From: Exiguobacterium alkaliphilum 12/1
GTDB lineage: Bacteria > Bacillota > Bacilli > Exiguobacteriales > Exiguobacteriaceae
DNA: 62,228 nucleotides
NCBI RefSeq assembly: GCF_000714435.1
Contig: NZ_JJMW01000048.1
Location: 1 to 62,228 of the forward strand
Direction: 5' to 3'
Below, piece after piece: positions 25,414-34,319 of the stretch. How positions within the stretch are numbered: the first letter of the stretch is position 1; each line of letters starts with the position of its first letter. The notes under the pieces are model-generated. The model was given only the letters and a program-made list of their open reading frames with translations. It searched no databases and was not told the DNA's origin. A program made the translations under genes and the position numbers.

Positions 25414-26633
25414 AGTTTCTCCTCCTTTTTTCGGATCGGCTGGACGTGCACGTTCACCCAACTGTCCGGCGCGTCGAGCAGGCGCAGCATCGTCTCCGTG
25501 TCCGTGAAGCGGAGGACGAGACTGCCGAGCGACTTGTTCGCCCCTTCGAACCGCGGCACGTGCGTCCCGACCACGTAACATAAGTTCGACTTGATGATTT
25601 CATAGTCGTCCGGTGTGAAACTGAGCCCGACGAAACGTCCGGCGATTTGGCTGCCGAGGATGAAGTACGACGACGGCACTGTCACCGGCTTCATCTCGAG
25701 CGTGACCGGACGGCCGAGCGCGAGGTCGATCGTCGCGCTGACCATGTCGACGCCTGTCGCCTGTTCAATCACTTGCGGGATGTAGTTGCCGCCGTTGCGC
25801 GGCCCGATGTCCATCAAGTAGATGTCGTCCCCACTGACGAAAATATCGAAATTGAGCGGTCCGTTCTTCAGCCCGACGAGCGTAATCATACGCTGGAGCG
25901 TCGCATGGACGTCCGTCAAGACGTCCGGCGGCTGGACGCTCGGGAAGCTGGCGGCGACGGGCGCAAACGGGTTGACGCCGCGCGTATTGAAGTGGCTGTT
26001 GCCGAAGCAGCGGAAGACGAGCTCCCCGTCGAGGACGAACCCGTCCCCGGCGACTTGATAGCCGTCCCGTTTGACGAACTGCTCGACGACGATTTCACCG
26101 CCCGGGGAGACGGCGAAGGCGGCCGCGAGTTTCTCACGGATTTTCCTGGGCGGATCGCTCGCGAGCAACTTGCTGATGCCCTTGCTCCCGGACGAGTCCG
26201 CTGGTTTGACGACGTGATTGCCCCGCATCGTCGCCAGCGCCGAGACGGCCGTCTCGAGCTCCGTGAACGCGTACGCCTCGGGCGTCGGGAAACCGTTCGC
26301 CTTCAAAAAGGCCCGGAACTTCGCTTTGTTCGTCAACGTCTCGACCGTCTGGAACGGATTCGTGATGAGGCCGAGCGCCTCACCGACGTAGGCGGCTGTT
26401 CGGGCCGCGGGGTCCGACGCGTAGGCGAGGATGCCGTCAATTTTTTCCTCGCGCGCCACCTCAAGGACGGCGTCACGGTCGAGCGAGCTCACACAGTAGT
26501 ACCGATCGGCGACGTGACGACCCGGATTGTCGGGTAGGTAGTCGCAAAGAATCGTGAAAATCCCTTTCTCCTTCGCCTTCAAGATGACGGGTACTTGATG
26601 CATCGCTCCTCCGAGCAGCATGAGCTTGACCAT
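25377..26633 (-). CDS. ATP-grasp carboxylate-amine ligase
   Basis: ATP-grasp enzyme of 418 residues. Visible elements are a pre-ATP-grasp domain with LLGGAMHQVPVI, the central-domain Lys segment NHVVKPADSSGSKGI (about 147-161), EIVVEQFVKRDGYQV, and the Mg-binding end NFDIFVSGDDIYLMDIGPRNGG (as NFDIFV then DIGPRNGG). Such ligases join a carboxylate to an amine through an acyl phosphate. In this operon the likely amine is the 4-amino group of the dTDP-amino sugar, so the product might carry an amino-acyl group. That is an inference; a free-standing dipeptide ligase is possible. AAAGGAGAA precedes the ATG. The upstream glycosyltransferase frame runs 161 bases into it. Confidence 0.84.
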   Translation of the reverse strand: MVKLMLLGGAMHQVPVILKAKEKGIFTILCDYLPDNPGRHVADRYYCVSSLDRDAVLEVAREEKIDGILAYASDPAARTAAYVGEALGLITNPFQTVETLTNKAKFRAFLKANGFPTPEAYAFTELETAVSALATMRGNHVVKPADSSGSKGISKLLASDPPRKIREKLAAAFAVSPGGEIVVEQFVKRDGYQVAGDGFVLDGELVFRCFGNSHFNTRGVNPFAPVAASFPSVQPPDVLTDVHATLQRMITLVGLKNGPLNFDIFVSGDDIYLMDIGPRNGGNYIPQVIEQATGVDMVSATIDLALGRPVTLEMKPVTVPSSYFILGSQIAGRFVGLSFTPDDYEIIKSNLCYVVGTHVPRFEGANKSLGSLVLRFTDTETMLRLLDAPDSWVNVHVQPIRKKEEKLWISSSPAPQAF

Positions 26634-27792
26634 GATCGTGTTCTCCTTTTGTGTCAGATGGTAGAATCGTTTGAATCAAAGCACGGTACGTCGTCGCCGT
26701 CACGCGGTTTTGGCGGTGGGCGACGTGTTGCTTGGACATAGCCCCGTGAATCCAGAGGAGTTGCGGGTCGTCTAAGTATCGTTTCAGAGCCGATGCGAGC
26801 GACGCGGCGGTCGGTTCGCACTTAAAGCAGTTCTCGCCTTCGTGCAGATGTCTCGTCACGTTGTCGACGTGATGGCTGACGATGACGCCCATGCCGGAGG
26901 CGCACGCCTCGACGATCGTCAAGTTTCCGTTTGAATACGTCGCCGGCAAGACGAGGATGTCGGACGATTGATAGACGAGATGCAACGCGTCCCAAGACTC
27001 GATTTGGTCGAGGAACGTCACGTCCTCGAGTCCGTGCGTCGCGATGAACGTGCGACACGCCTCGTACAAATGACCGTCCCGGTTCAGGGCGAGCGACACG
27101 TGCGGGTAATCCACTTTCAACTGTCGATACGCCTCGAGGGCGACGAGCGGCTGATAGCGGTCGACCAACCGGTTCGCGAACAAGATGCGGATTGGGTCGC
27201 ACGGTCGTTTCAAACGGAGTGGATGGTCGAAGTGCGCGTCAATGTCGATTGGGTACGGGGCGTTCACGACTTGGTCGGCCCGGAAGCCGAACTCGTCGAC
27301 GAACTGGTCGCGGGCGACCTGCCCCATCGCAAACAACAAATCGGTATCTTGAAACAACGTGTGGAACAGCTCCGTCTTCCTCGGCGCGCTCGCCCGGGTG
27401 AGCAGTTTGTCCGATCCCGCGTCCTCGTCGTCGACGTCGCGGATTGGTTCGCTCAAGACGATGACCTTGATGCCGAGCCACCGGGCGTAACGGAGCAGGA
27501 GCGCATGGAACGGGGTGAAGCCGCCGAGGAGCAAGACGTCCGGTTTGAAACGATGGATTTGCTTGAACACGTCGAGCGAGACGTAATTAAGCCGGCGCGT
27601 ATAGACCGAACCGCCGAGCACTTTACAGCGTTCGCCGAGCGGGACGCGCCACCAGGCGGGCCGCCGGTCGGTCAGCTGCTCATAAAACCAAAACTCCGTC
27701 TCGAAATGCGTCTGAAGCGCGTCACAAAATTTGACTTGATACGGGGCGGCGATGTTTGAGAGAAAGACGAGACGCTGTCTCACGGCGTTCAC
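26473..27792 (-). CDS. Family 4-type (GT-B) glycosyltransferase with extended C-terminal frame
   Basis: GT-B glycosyltransferase of 439 residues in its open frame. The N-terminal domain has VFLSNIAAPYQVKFCDAL and LLLGGFTPFHALLL. The C-terminal domain has the retaining-GT signature segment DILVLPATYSNGNLTIVEACASGMGVIV (DILVLP, then NLTIVEACASG). Recognisable sequence ends near residue 390. The frame then continues about 50 codons into the ATP-grasp gene with an Arg/Ser-rich tail of no apparent fold, so a stop may have been lost. The GTG start overlaps the capE stop by four bases. Donor sugar unknown. Confidence 0.86.
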   Translation of the reverse strand: MNAVRQRLVFLSNIAAPYQVKFCDALQTHFETEFWFYEQLTDRRPAWWRVPLGERCKVLGGSVYTRRLNYVSLDVFKQIHRFKPDVLLLGGFTPFHALLLRYARWLGIKVIVLSEPIRDVDDEDAGSDKLLTRASAPRKTELFHTLFQDTDLLFAMGQVARDQFVDEFGFRADQVVNAPYPIDIDAHFDHPLRLKRPCDPIRILFANRLVDRYQPLVALEAYRQLKVDYPHVSLALNRDGHLYEACRTFIATHGLEDVTFLDQIESWDALHLVYQSSDILVLPATYSNGNLTIVEACASGMGVIVSHHVDNVTRHLHEGENCFKCEPTAASLASALKRYLDDPQLLWIHGAMSKQHVAHRQNRVTATTYRALIQTILPSDTKGEHDHGQAHAARRSDASSTRHLEGEGERDFHDSLRLPTRQSGSSRRRSVLLCELARP

Positions 27793-28832
27793 CCGATCCG
27801 TTTCACGGAAGCAGGGACTTCCCAAGCGGCGAGCTCGGCTTGGATATAAGGGAGTGTCAACAAGAGCTGTTTCACTTCCTCGACGTCGAGCTGTTCAGTA
27901 TTGTTCGAGTTGTACTCGCCTTGGACGGTCAGCTCTTTGCTGCCCTCGCTGAAATACTTGTCGTAGTTCAGGTCCCGGTTGTCGGCCGGGACGCGGAAGA
28001 AGCCACCCATGTCTTCGGCGACGACGTGCTCTTCGCGGGTCATGAGCGTCTCGAACGCCTTCTCCCCGTGCCGGGTGCCGATGACTTTGATCGGGTTGTC
28101 CGCGTGGAACAGCTCTTTGAGCGCCTGGGCGAGCACGCCGATTGTCGAGGCCGGTGATTTTTGGACCATGATGTCGCCGGCGTGGGCGTGGTTGAACGCG
28201 AACACGACGAGCTCGACCGCGTCACTGAGACTCATAAGGAAGCGGGTCATGAGCGGGTCGGTGACGGTGAGCGGCTCTCCGCTCTTGATCTGTTCGACGA
28301 AGAGCGGGATGACCGAACCGCGCGACGCCATGACGTTGCCGTAGCGCGTGCCGCAGATGAGCGTCTGCTCGGGACCGACGGCTCGGGCCTTGGCGACGAA
28401 CACTTTCTCCATCATCGCCTTCGAGATGCCCATCGCGTTGATCGGGTACGCCGCCTTGTCGGTCGACAGGCAGATTACTTTCGCCACACCCGCCTCGACG
28501 GCCGCGTTCAACACGTTCTCGGTGCCGAGGATGTTCGTCTTCACCGCCTCGACGGGAAAGAACTCGCACGACGGCACTTGTTTGAGCGCCGCGGCGTGGA
28601 ACACGTAGTCGACGCCGTACATGGCGTTCTTCACGCTGTTCGGGTCGCGGACGTCACCGATATAAAACTTGAGCTTGTCGTCGTTGTAGCGCTTGCGGAT
28701 GTCTTCTTGTTTTTTCTCGTCACGCGAGAAGATGCGGATTTCTTTGATGTCGGTATGGAGGAAACGCTCCATGACGGCGTTGCCGAAAGAGCCGGTCCCG
28801 CCCGTGATGAGGAGTGTTTTGTTCGAGAACAT
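27789..28832 (-). CDS. capE: UDP-GlcNAc 4,6-dehydratase / 5-epimerase CapE
   Basis: First enzyme of UDP-L-FucNAc synthesis, 347 residues, making UDP-2-acetamido-2,6-dideoxy-beta-L-arabino-4-hexulose from UDP-GlcNAc. The SDR features are LLITGGTGSFGNAV, GDVRDPNSV, FHAAALKQVP and the active-site stretch STDKAAYPINAMGISKAMMEK (Asp-Lys then Met-x-x-x-Lys, the variant of the Tyr-Lys dyad seen in FlaA1/CapE). The C-terminal part has GDIMVQKSPA and RHGEKAFETL, typical of CapE. The ATG at 28832 follows AGAAAGGAG. A 106-base gap separates it from the sugar transferase gene upstream, the longest gap inside the operon. Confidence 0.93.
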   Translation of the reverse strand: MFSNKTLLITGGTGSFGNAVMERFLHTDIKEIRIFSRDEKKQEDIRKRYNDDKLKFYIGDVRDPNSVKNAMYGVDYVFHAAALKQVPSCEFFPVEAVKTNILGTENVLNAAVEAGVAKVICLSTDKAAYPINAMGISKAMMEKVFVAKARAVGPEQTLICGTRYGNVMASRGSVIPLFVEQIKSGEPLTVTDPLMTRFLMSLSDAVELVVFAFNHAHAGDIMVQKSPASTIGVLAQALKELFHADNPIKVIGTRHGEKAFETLMTREEHVVAEDMGGFFRVPADNRDLNYDKYFSEGSKELTVQGEYNSNNTEQLDVEEVKQLLLTLPYIQAELAAWEVPASVKRIG

Positions 28833-28935
28833 GAGGAGTCTCCTTTCTAGGTGTGTGATCAAGGATGTCAGGAGTTGGTGTATGGAGTCTTTTACCCGTC
28901 AAATTTGAAATGAATTGGTAATAGGAGGGAAGCCG

Positions 28936-28955
28936 TTATCATTTTTTCGCAACAT
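28936..28955. repeat. 20-base direct repeat, copy A
   Basis: TTATCATTTTTTCGCAACAT is identical to 37062-37081, 8.1 kb away. Copy A covers the last codons and the stop of the phosphoglycosyl transferase gene. Similarity continues with a one-base shift over GTCAT. Confidence 0.85.
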
Positions 28956-29580
28956 GTGTCATCTCTTTTTCTTTCAACGGGACGACCGGCGGTTCGACGC
29001 GTCCTTCGATAATCCCTTCCCGCAACAAGACGTTGCGGACGGTGAGGACGAGGCAGAGAAGGTCCATTCGGTGACTCATGTGCCGGACGTAATCCCCGTC
29101 GAGCTTCGCCTTCACGTCAATCGGTAGTTCGTCGCGCCCTTTCACTTGCGCCCAGCCGGTCAAACCCGGCAACACGTGCGCAGCGCCCGCGTGCCGTCTC
29201 GCCTCGATCAAGTCGTCCTGATTCCAAAGCGCCGGGCGCGGCCCGACGAGCGACATGTCGCCTTGCAGGATGTTAATCAACTGCGGCAACTCGTCAAGGC
29301 TCGTCTTCCGGAGAAAACCGCCGATCGGCGTGATGTGTTTTGTCGATTCGTTGAACAGGTGCGTCGGCACGTCGTTTGGCGTGTCGTCGCGCATCGTCCG
29401 GAACTTGTAAATCCAAAACAGCGTCTCGTCCCGCCCGACCCGTTGCTGTTTGAAGAAAACCGGTCCGCGCGAGTCGAGCTTGATGAGGACGGCGAGCATC
29501 AAAAACAAAGGGGCGAGCACGACGAGGGCGGTCGCGCTCACGAGTACGTCAAAGCGGCGCTTCTGGTTCAAGTAGCGCAT
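28939..29580 (-). CDS. Initiating monotopic phosphoglycosyl transferase (CapM/PglC-like)
   Basis: Short polyprenyl-phosphate sugar-1-phosphate transferase of 213 residues that starts repeat-unit assembly on undecaprenyl phosphate. It has a single re-entrant N-terminal hydrophobic helix (about 13-36) after RRFDVLVSA, then GPVFFKQQRVG, YKFRTM, the catalytic Asp-Glu in RKTSLDELPQL, and GDMSLVGPRP. The size fits the catalytic-core-only class (CapM, PglC, WecP-type), not the long WbaP class. Given capE, capF and capG in the operon, UDP-L-FucNAc is a plausible donor. The ATG follows GAGGAGGTG. The final codons carry the 20-base repeat found upstream of the operon. Confidence 0.92.
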   Translation of the reverse strand: MRYLNQKRRFDVLVSATALVVLAPLFLMLAVLIKLDSRGPVFFKQQRVGRDETLFWIYKFRTMRDDTPNDVPTHLFNESTKHITPIGGFLRKTSLDELPQLINILQGDMSLVGPRPALWNQDDLIEARRHAGAAHVLPGLTGWAQVKGRDELPIDVKAKLDGDYVRHMSHRMDLLCLVLTVRNVLLREGIIEGRVEPPVVPLKEKEMTHVAKK

Positions 29581-29583
29581 GGC

Positions 29584-30735
29584 TCACACCTCCTCGGTCA
29601 TCGAACGGACCGGCTCTTGCTTCCACACTTCGCGCATGACGTAGTCGGTGTATGACAGCAAGATGCGGAGCACCTTGTCTGACACGTTCGGCATCGCGTA
29701 ATCGGAGACGAGGCGCATCGGTGTCGCCGTCTCTTCGAGCACGCGGAGCGCCTGGAGCACCCGGTCGCGCTTCAACCCGACCATCATCGCCGCCCCTTCC
29801 TCCATCGCCTCCGGACGCTCGTGCGCTTGACGGATATTCAGCCCTTTCAGCCCGAGGATTGAACTCTCTTCGCTGATCGTGCCGCTGTCGCTCAGCACCG
29901 CCTTCGCATGGAGTTGCAGTTTGACGTAGTCGCTGAAGCCGAGCGGTTTGAGCGTCCGGATGTGCGGATGGAGCGGCACGCCCGTCTCCTTGAACCGTTT
30001 TGCCGTGCGCGGGTGCGTGCTGACGATGAGCGGGACGTCGTAGCGTGTCGCGACGGCGTTCAGCGTCTCGACGAGGTCGAAGAAGTTTTCGTCCGACGAG
30101 ATGTTCTCGTCCCGGTGCGCCGAGACGACAAAGTAGCGGCCTTCATCTAAGTCGAGCCGGTCGAGCACGTCCGAGCGGTCAATCTTGTCACGGTGCCGCG
30201 TCAGCACCTCGTACATCGGGCTGCCCGTCTTGATGACGCGGTCGGCCGGGAGCCCTTCTTTCAACAAGTACTCGCGGGCGATGTCGCTATACGTCAAGTT
30301 GATGTCGGCGATATGGTCGACGATGCGGCGGTTCGTCTCTTCCGGCACGCGCTCGTCGAAGCAGCGGTTGCCCGCCTCCATGTGGAAAATTGGAATCTTG
30401 TGACGCTTCGCGGCGATGGCGGCGAGACAGCTGTTCGTGTCCCCGAGGAGGAGGACGGCGTCGGGCTTCTCGGTGGCGAGCACCGGGTCGACGGCGATCA
30501 AGATGTTGCCAATCGTCGCCATCGGACCGTCGGCCGAGGCGTCAAGGATATAGTCCGGCGTCCGTAGCCCGAAGTCCTCGAAGAAAATCTCGTTCAGCTC
30601 ATAGTCGTAATTTTGCCCCGTGTGGACGAGGACGTGCTCAATCGCCTCGGACGTCTCGAGCTTATCCATCACGGCGGACAAACGGATAATCTCGGGCCGT
30701 GTCCCGACGATGGTCATCACTTTCAGTCGCTTCAT
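29584..30735 (-). CDS. capG: UDP-N-acetylglucosamine 2-epimerase-like enzyme CapG
   Basis: Enzyme of 383 residues with the WecB/MnaA fold. Features are TIVGTRPEIIRLSAVMD, HVLVHTGQNYDYELN, LGDTNSCLAA, FHMEAGNRCFDERVPEE and the C-terminal SDSGTISEES. In the capE-capF context it should be the final 2-epimerase, converting UDP-L-PneNAc to UDP-L-FucNAc (CapG/FnlC/WbjD). The ECFDxRVPEE-like element and its position separate it from general WecB. The ATG follows TTAGGAGGG. It is separated from the sugar transferase by three bases, indicating tight coupling. Confidence 0.9.
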   Translation of the reverse strand: MKRLKVMTIVGTRPEIIRLSAVMDKLETSEAIEHVLVHTGQNYDYELNEIFFEDFGLRTPDYILDASADGPMATIGNILIAVDPVLATEKPDAVLLLGDTNSCLAAIAAKRHKIPIFHMEAGNRCFDERVPEETNRRIVDHIADINLTYSDIAREYLLKEGLPADRVIKTGSPMYEVLTRHRDKIDRSDVLDRLDLDEGRYFVVSAHRDENISSDENFFDLVETLNAVATRYDVPLIVSTHPRTAKRFKETGVPLHPHIRTLKPLGFSDYVKLQLHAKAVLSDSGTISEESSILGLKGLNIRQAHERPEAMEEGAAMMVGLKRDRVLQALRVLEETATPMRLVSDYAMPNVSDKVLRILLSYTDYVMREVWKQEPVRSMTEEV

Positions 30736-30746
30736 GGTATTCCCTC

Positions 30747-32309
30747 CTAAGATGTGTGATGGGTGGACAGGATGCGAATCTTCACTTGGGCGAACACTTG
30801 CCGGATGAGCCCTTTCTCACTGTCGTCGAACGCGAGCAGCCACATGATGGCGGTATAAAGGAGAACGAAGCCAATCCCTTTGACGGCGAGCCCGAACAAG
30901 TTCGTCGCCGGGAACAGCTGTTGGATGCCCCAGCCGAGCGCGGTGTAGAGGACGAGCCCAGGCAGTAGCTTCAAGTGGCACGCCCGGAAGAAACCGAAGA
31001 CGTCGAGCCGGAGCACACGATGGTAGATGACGTTCATATAGAGGACGAGTCCGACGGTGTTGCCGATACAGATGGCGACGGCCGCCCCGATCGGTCCATA
31101 CATCGGGATGAGGAGCGGCGACAGCGTCATGCTAATCGTCGCGACGATCATCGAGGCGTACGCCCGATACTTCACTTTGTTCTCGGCGATGAGCGTCGTG
31201 TTGCCGATGTCTTGCGTCAGCGTCACGAGACTCGGGACGACGAGGAGGAGCGCGATATAGTAGGAGTCGTTGAACGCCTCCCCGACCCACAGGTGCATGA
31301 ACTCACGGCCGAGGATGAAGAACGACGTGACGATGAGACCGACGATATAGAGCTGGATGCGGCCGATCCGGACGAACAAATCGGCGATGGCGCCGCGGTC
31401 GTCGCGCGAGATCATCCGGCTCACTTTCGGGAGGAACAAGAAGCCGAGCGCCGAGGCAATCGTCCAGACGTACCCTTCGATGACCATCCCGACCGAGAAC
31501 AAGGCGATTGAGGCGCTGCCGGCGAGCATCCCGAGCAGGCTCGGGGTGATGTTCAGGACGAAGCGTTGGGCGACGAGCGTCACCGTGCTCCACGACGTGA
31601 AGCTGAAGATGTCTTTGTAGATGCCTGAATCCCGTTCGGTGAAGTTGGCCCGGACGCTCGTCTTCCGGCGGATGAAGACGTACTCGATCACGAGGACGAG
31701 CGTCCCGACGAGCGCGTTGACGAGGACGAGGGCGTACAGCCCGTAGCCGAGGAGGAGCGCCGTGACCATGAGGGCGACGGTCGCGACCTTTTCGCCGAGG
31801 TGGAGCGCGCTCGCAAACAGAAATTGCTCATGCGAGACGAGGATGCCCGAGAACGGCTTCGTCGGGAACGAGATGACGATGAACAGGCCAGCGACGAGAT
31901 AGAGTACTTTGAGCGACTCGAGCTCGCCCGGCGTCAGGCCGGCATAAATCGAGTCGAGGAAGAAGTAGACGATCGCCAAGATGACGAACAAGAGGGCGGC
32001 GAGCCCGATGAACAGCTTGTAGGCGACGCCGAGGAACCGGGCCGCCTTGTCCTGCGCCCCTTCGGCGAGATACTTGCTCATAAAGCGTGACACGGCGGCG
32101 TCGAGCCCGAAGTCCATCGCGAACATGCTGATGAGCGAGATGGTGAGCATGTACAGTCCATAGCTCGCCTGACCGATTTCTTGAATCATCCACGGGGTGT
32201 AGATGAGCCCGGACAGGATACCGAAGAAGATTTGTGTGTACGACATGGCGGCCCCGTATTTGATTTTTCGCGTGCTTGCGGCCTCATCGGGCTCGACGCG
32301 TGTCGACAT
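30747..32309 (-). CDS. Wzx-type oligosaccharide flippase
   Basis: Integral membrane protein of 520 residues in the MOP superfamily, with about 12-14 hydrophobic helices. N-terminal KIKYGAAMSYTQIFFGILSG and WMIQEIGQASYGLYML are typical of Wzx proteins. It would flip the undecaprenyl-linked repeat unit to the outer face for polymerisation by the EpsG-type protein encoded just upstream. A ribosome binding site AGAGAGGTG precedes the ATG. There is no sign of truncation. Confidence 0.88.
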   Translation of the reverse strand: MSTRVEPDEAASTRKIKYGAAMSYTQIFFGILSGLIYTPWMIQEIGQASYGLYMLTISLISMFAMDFGLDAAVSRFMSKYLAEGAQDKAARFLGVAYKLFIGLAALLFVILAIVYFFLDSIYAGLTPGELESLKVLYLVAGLFIVISFPTKPFSGILVSHEQFLFASALHLGEKVATVALMVTALLLGYGLYALVLVNALVGTLVLVIEYVFIRRKTSVRANFTERDSGIYKDIFSFTSWSTVTLVAQRFVLNITPSLLGMLAGSASIALFSVGMVIEGYVWTIASALGFLFLPKVSRMISRDDRGAIADLFVRIGRIQLYIVGLIVTSFFILGREFMHLWVGEAFNDSYYIALLLVVPSLVTLTQDIGNTTLIAENKVKYRAYASMIVATISMTLSPLLIPMYGPIGAAVAICIGNTVGLVLYMNVIYHRVLRLDVFGFFRACHLKLLPGLVLYTALGWGIQQLFPATNLFGLAVKGIGFVLLYTAIMWLLAFDDSEKGLIRQVFAQVKIRILSTHHTS

Positions 32310-32327
32310 GTAGGTTCACCTCTCTTT

Positions 32328-33377
32328 CTATTGCCAGAAGAACGTGTACACCGGCGCGTCCTGTAGGAACAGGAGCAACAGGAGCGTCACGGCCGCGTAA
32401 TAGACGACGACACGTTCGCGTCGTTCGAACGTCTTGATAATCTCCGGGATCATGAGGAGCAAGAACAGTGTGAAGTATTGGACGAGTCGCATCATCGACG
32501 GGTTGATGAACGTGAGGGGCAAGAAGCACGCGGCGAGGAACAAGGCGTTGAAGTAATGGATCGCCTGCGGGTTGTTCTGTAAAATCTCATCCCGGCGCCA
32601 AAGCGCGACGAGCAGCACCGTCATGAGCATGACGCTAAAGTTGATCGCCCCCGCCCCGTCGAGCGCCGAGTACGTGTCGTAACCCGACAGCGAGACGAGC
32701 AAATTGAAGAACGGACCACGGAAGGCGAACAAGGCAGCGATGACGCCGAGCATCCCGAGGATGTAGGGCTTCGTCAGCCGCTTGTCGGCGAGGAAATAAA
32801 ACGGCAAGAAGATGAGCGCCGACTTATGGATCGTCAAGGCGACGAACAAGATGGCGAGGAAGGCGACGATCCGCTTCGCCCGGATGAAGTGATAGCCAAT
32901 CAAGACGACGAGCGCCGTCGCCACCGTCTGCCTTAGCCCCGTGACGGCGAAGAACTCGTAGAACAGCACCGAGAACAACAGGAAGCTGATGAGCGGCTCG
33001 GTCGAGTACTTGTAGATGAAGTAGCCGAGCGGGATCATGAAGATGAGCGCGATTAAGACCAAGTACACTTGATAGTCGGTGATGACGAACTGGACGAGCC
33101 GTTGGAACAAGTAATAGCCCGGGTCCTCGCTCTCGGTGAAGACGATCTTGAAGAAGTCGTTCGTGAGCGCCGACACCGGCAACCCTTCCGTCCCGAGGAA
33201 GAGCGCCTTGTACTGCGCCGTGTCGTCCCCGACCGTGATATGTCGGAAGCCGGACAGCACGATCCATTGAATCGTCGCGAACGTGACGAACCAGCCGCGT
33301 TTGTAGGAGGCGTCGCTTCGCATGAGGAGCATCGCCCACATGACGAGGAGCGCGAGATTGACGAGATAGATGGTCAT
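32328..33377 (-). CDS. EpsG/Wzy-type polysaccharide polymerase
   Basis: Polytopic membrane protein of 349 residues with about ten hydrophobic segments. The N-terminal IVLSGFRHITVGDDTAQYKA matches the conserved EpsG pattern (R-x-x-x-VG-x-DT-x-x-Y). The protein would polymerise repeat units at the outer face of the membrane. It lies between the flippase and a GT2 gene, as expected for a Wzx/Wzy locus. AAAGGGGAG precedes the ATG. Confidence 0.87.
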   Translation of the reverse strand: MTIYLVNLALLVMWAMLLMRSDASYKRGWFVTFATIQWIVLSGFRHITVGDDTAQYKALFLGTEGLPVSALTNDFFKIVFTESEDPGYYLFQRLVQFVITDYQVYLVLIALIFMIPLGYFIYKYSTEPLISFLLFSVLFYEFFAVTGLRQTVATALVVLIGYHFIRAKRIVAFLAILFVALTIHKSALIFLPFYFLADKRLTKPYILGMLGVIAALFAFRGPFFNLLVSLSGYDTYSALDGAGAINFSVMLMTVLLVALWRRDEILQNNPQAIHYFNALFLAACFLPLTFINPSMMRLVQYFTLFLLLMIPEIIKTFERRERVVVYYAAVTLLLLLFLQDAPVYTFFWQ

Positions 33378-33392
33378 GGGTTCTCCCCTTTT

Positions 33393-34319
33393 CTACCGAT
33401 AGATGAGGTTCGTGACGCCCCGGTACAGCGTCAACAGGTTCGACACGGCCCAGCCTTTCATCCGGTGCGTGCCATACTCGAGCGGGCTGAAGTAGTCGCG
33501 CACATTCCGAGTCGCTAAATATTCATCGCGCACGTCGGTCGCGTCTTCTTTGAACGTGTGGCGCAAAATAATCGGGACGAGCTCTCTCGAATCCCCTCTT
33601 CGTTCGACGCGCAAGAGGAGCGTCCGCAAGTAGCGGTTCGACTCGAGCTCGGCGCGATGCGCGATCTTTTTCGTCTGTTGCGCCCCGTGGAGGCGCGAGT
33701 AGACGAGCGGCTCGTCCGTCAAGTAGTAGTCGAAGCCGTCGAGCGCGAACTCGACCCAGCACATCCAGTCTTGGATGAACTTGTCCTCGAGCGAGAAGCG
33801 GTGCGCGCGGAACGCATCACGCGGGATGAGGAGCGCACAACCGTTCAGCGACGCCGTCAGCATCAAGTGCCGGAACATGTCGTTCGAGGCGTAAAACCCG
33901 TTGAACTTGCGTCGGTAGCGATGAATCGGGGCCCCTTGTTCGTCGATGAACGCCGTCCCCGTGACGAGGATCGTCCGTCTCGCGTCGAGCCGTTCCCGTT
34001 CGAGCGTCTCGATTTGGGACTCGATTTTACGCGGGGCGTACAAGTCGTCGTGGCTGAGCCAAGAGAAGAAGTCGCCTTCCATCTCATCGATGCCGCGGTT
34101 GAGCGCGCTCGAGACGCCGCCGTTCTCTTTCTCGATATAGCGGATCTTGTCGCCGTAGCGCCGCGCGACGTCGGCCGTCTTGCCGCCGTCGGTCGACCCG
34201 TCGTTGACGACGATGACCTCGACGTGTTCATACGTCTGGGCGAGCGCGCTGTCGATGCACGCCGCCAAATAGTTGCTCCCGTTATACACCGGGATGATGA
34301 TGGAGACGAGTGGTCTCAT
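33393..34319 (-). CDS. Family 2 glycosyltransferase
   Basis: GT-A glycosyltransferase of 308 residues with VSIIIPVYNGSNYLAACID, VIVVNDGSTDGGKT, GVSSALNRGI and the DXD-like WLSHDDLYAP. The C-terminal region is helical and holds an uncommon RLHGAQQTKKIAHR segment. It would extend the lipid-linked repeat unit in the cytoplasm. Its ATG overlaps the stop of the GT4 gene upstream by four bases. Donor specificity is unknown. Confidence 0.9.
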   Translation of the reverse strand: MRPLVSIIIPVYNGSNYLAACIDSALAQTYEHVEVIVVNDGSTDGGKTADVARRYGDKIRYIEKENGGVSSALNRGIDEMEGDFFSWLSHDDLYAPRKIESQIETLERERLDARRTILVTGTAFIDEQGAPIHRYRRKFNGFYASNDMFRHLMLTASLNGCALLIPRDAFRAHRFSLEDKFIQDWMCWVEFALDGFDYYLTDEPLVYSRLHGAQQTKKIAHRAELESNRYLRTLLLRVERRGDSRELVPIILRHTFKEDATDVRDEYLATRNVRDYFSPLEYGTHRMKGWAVSNLLTLYRGVTNLIYR

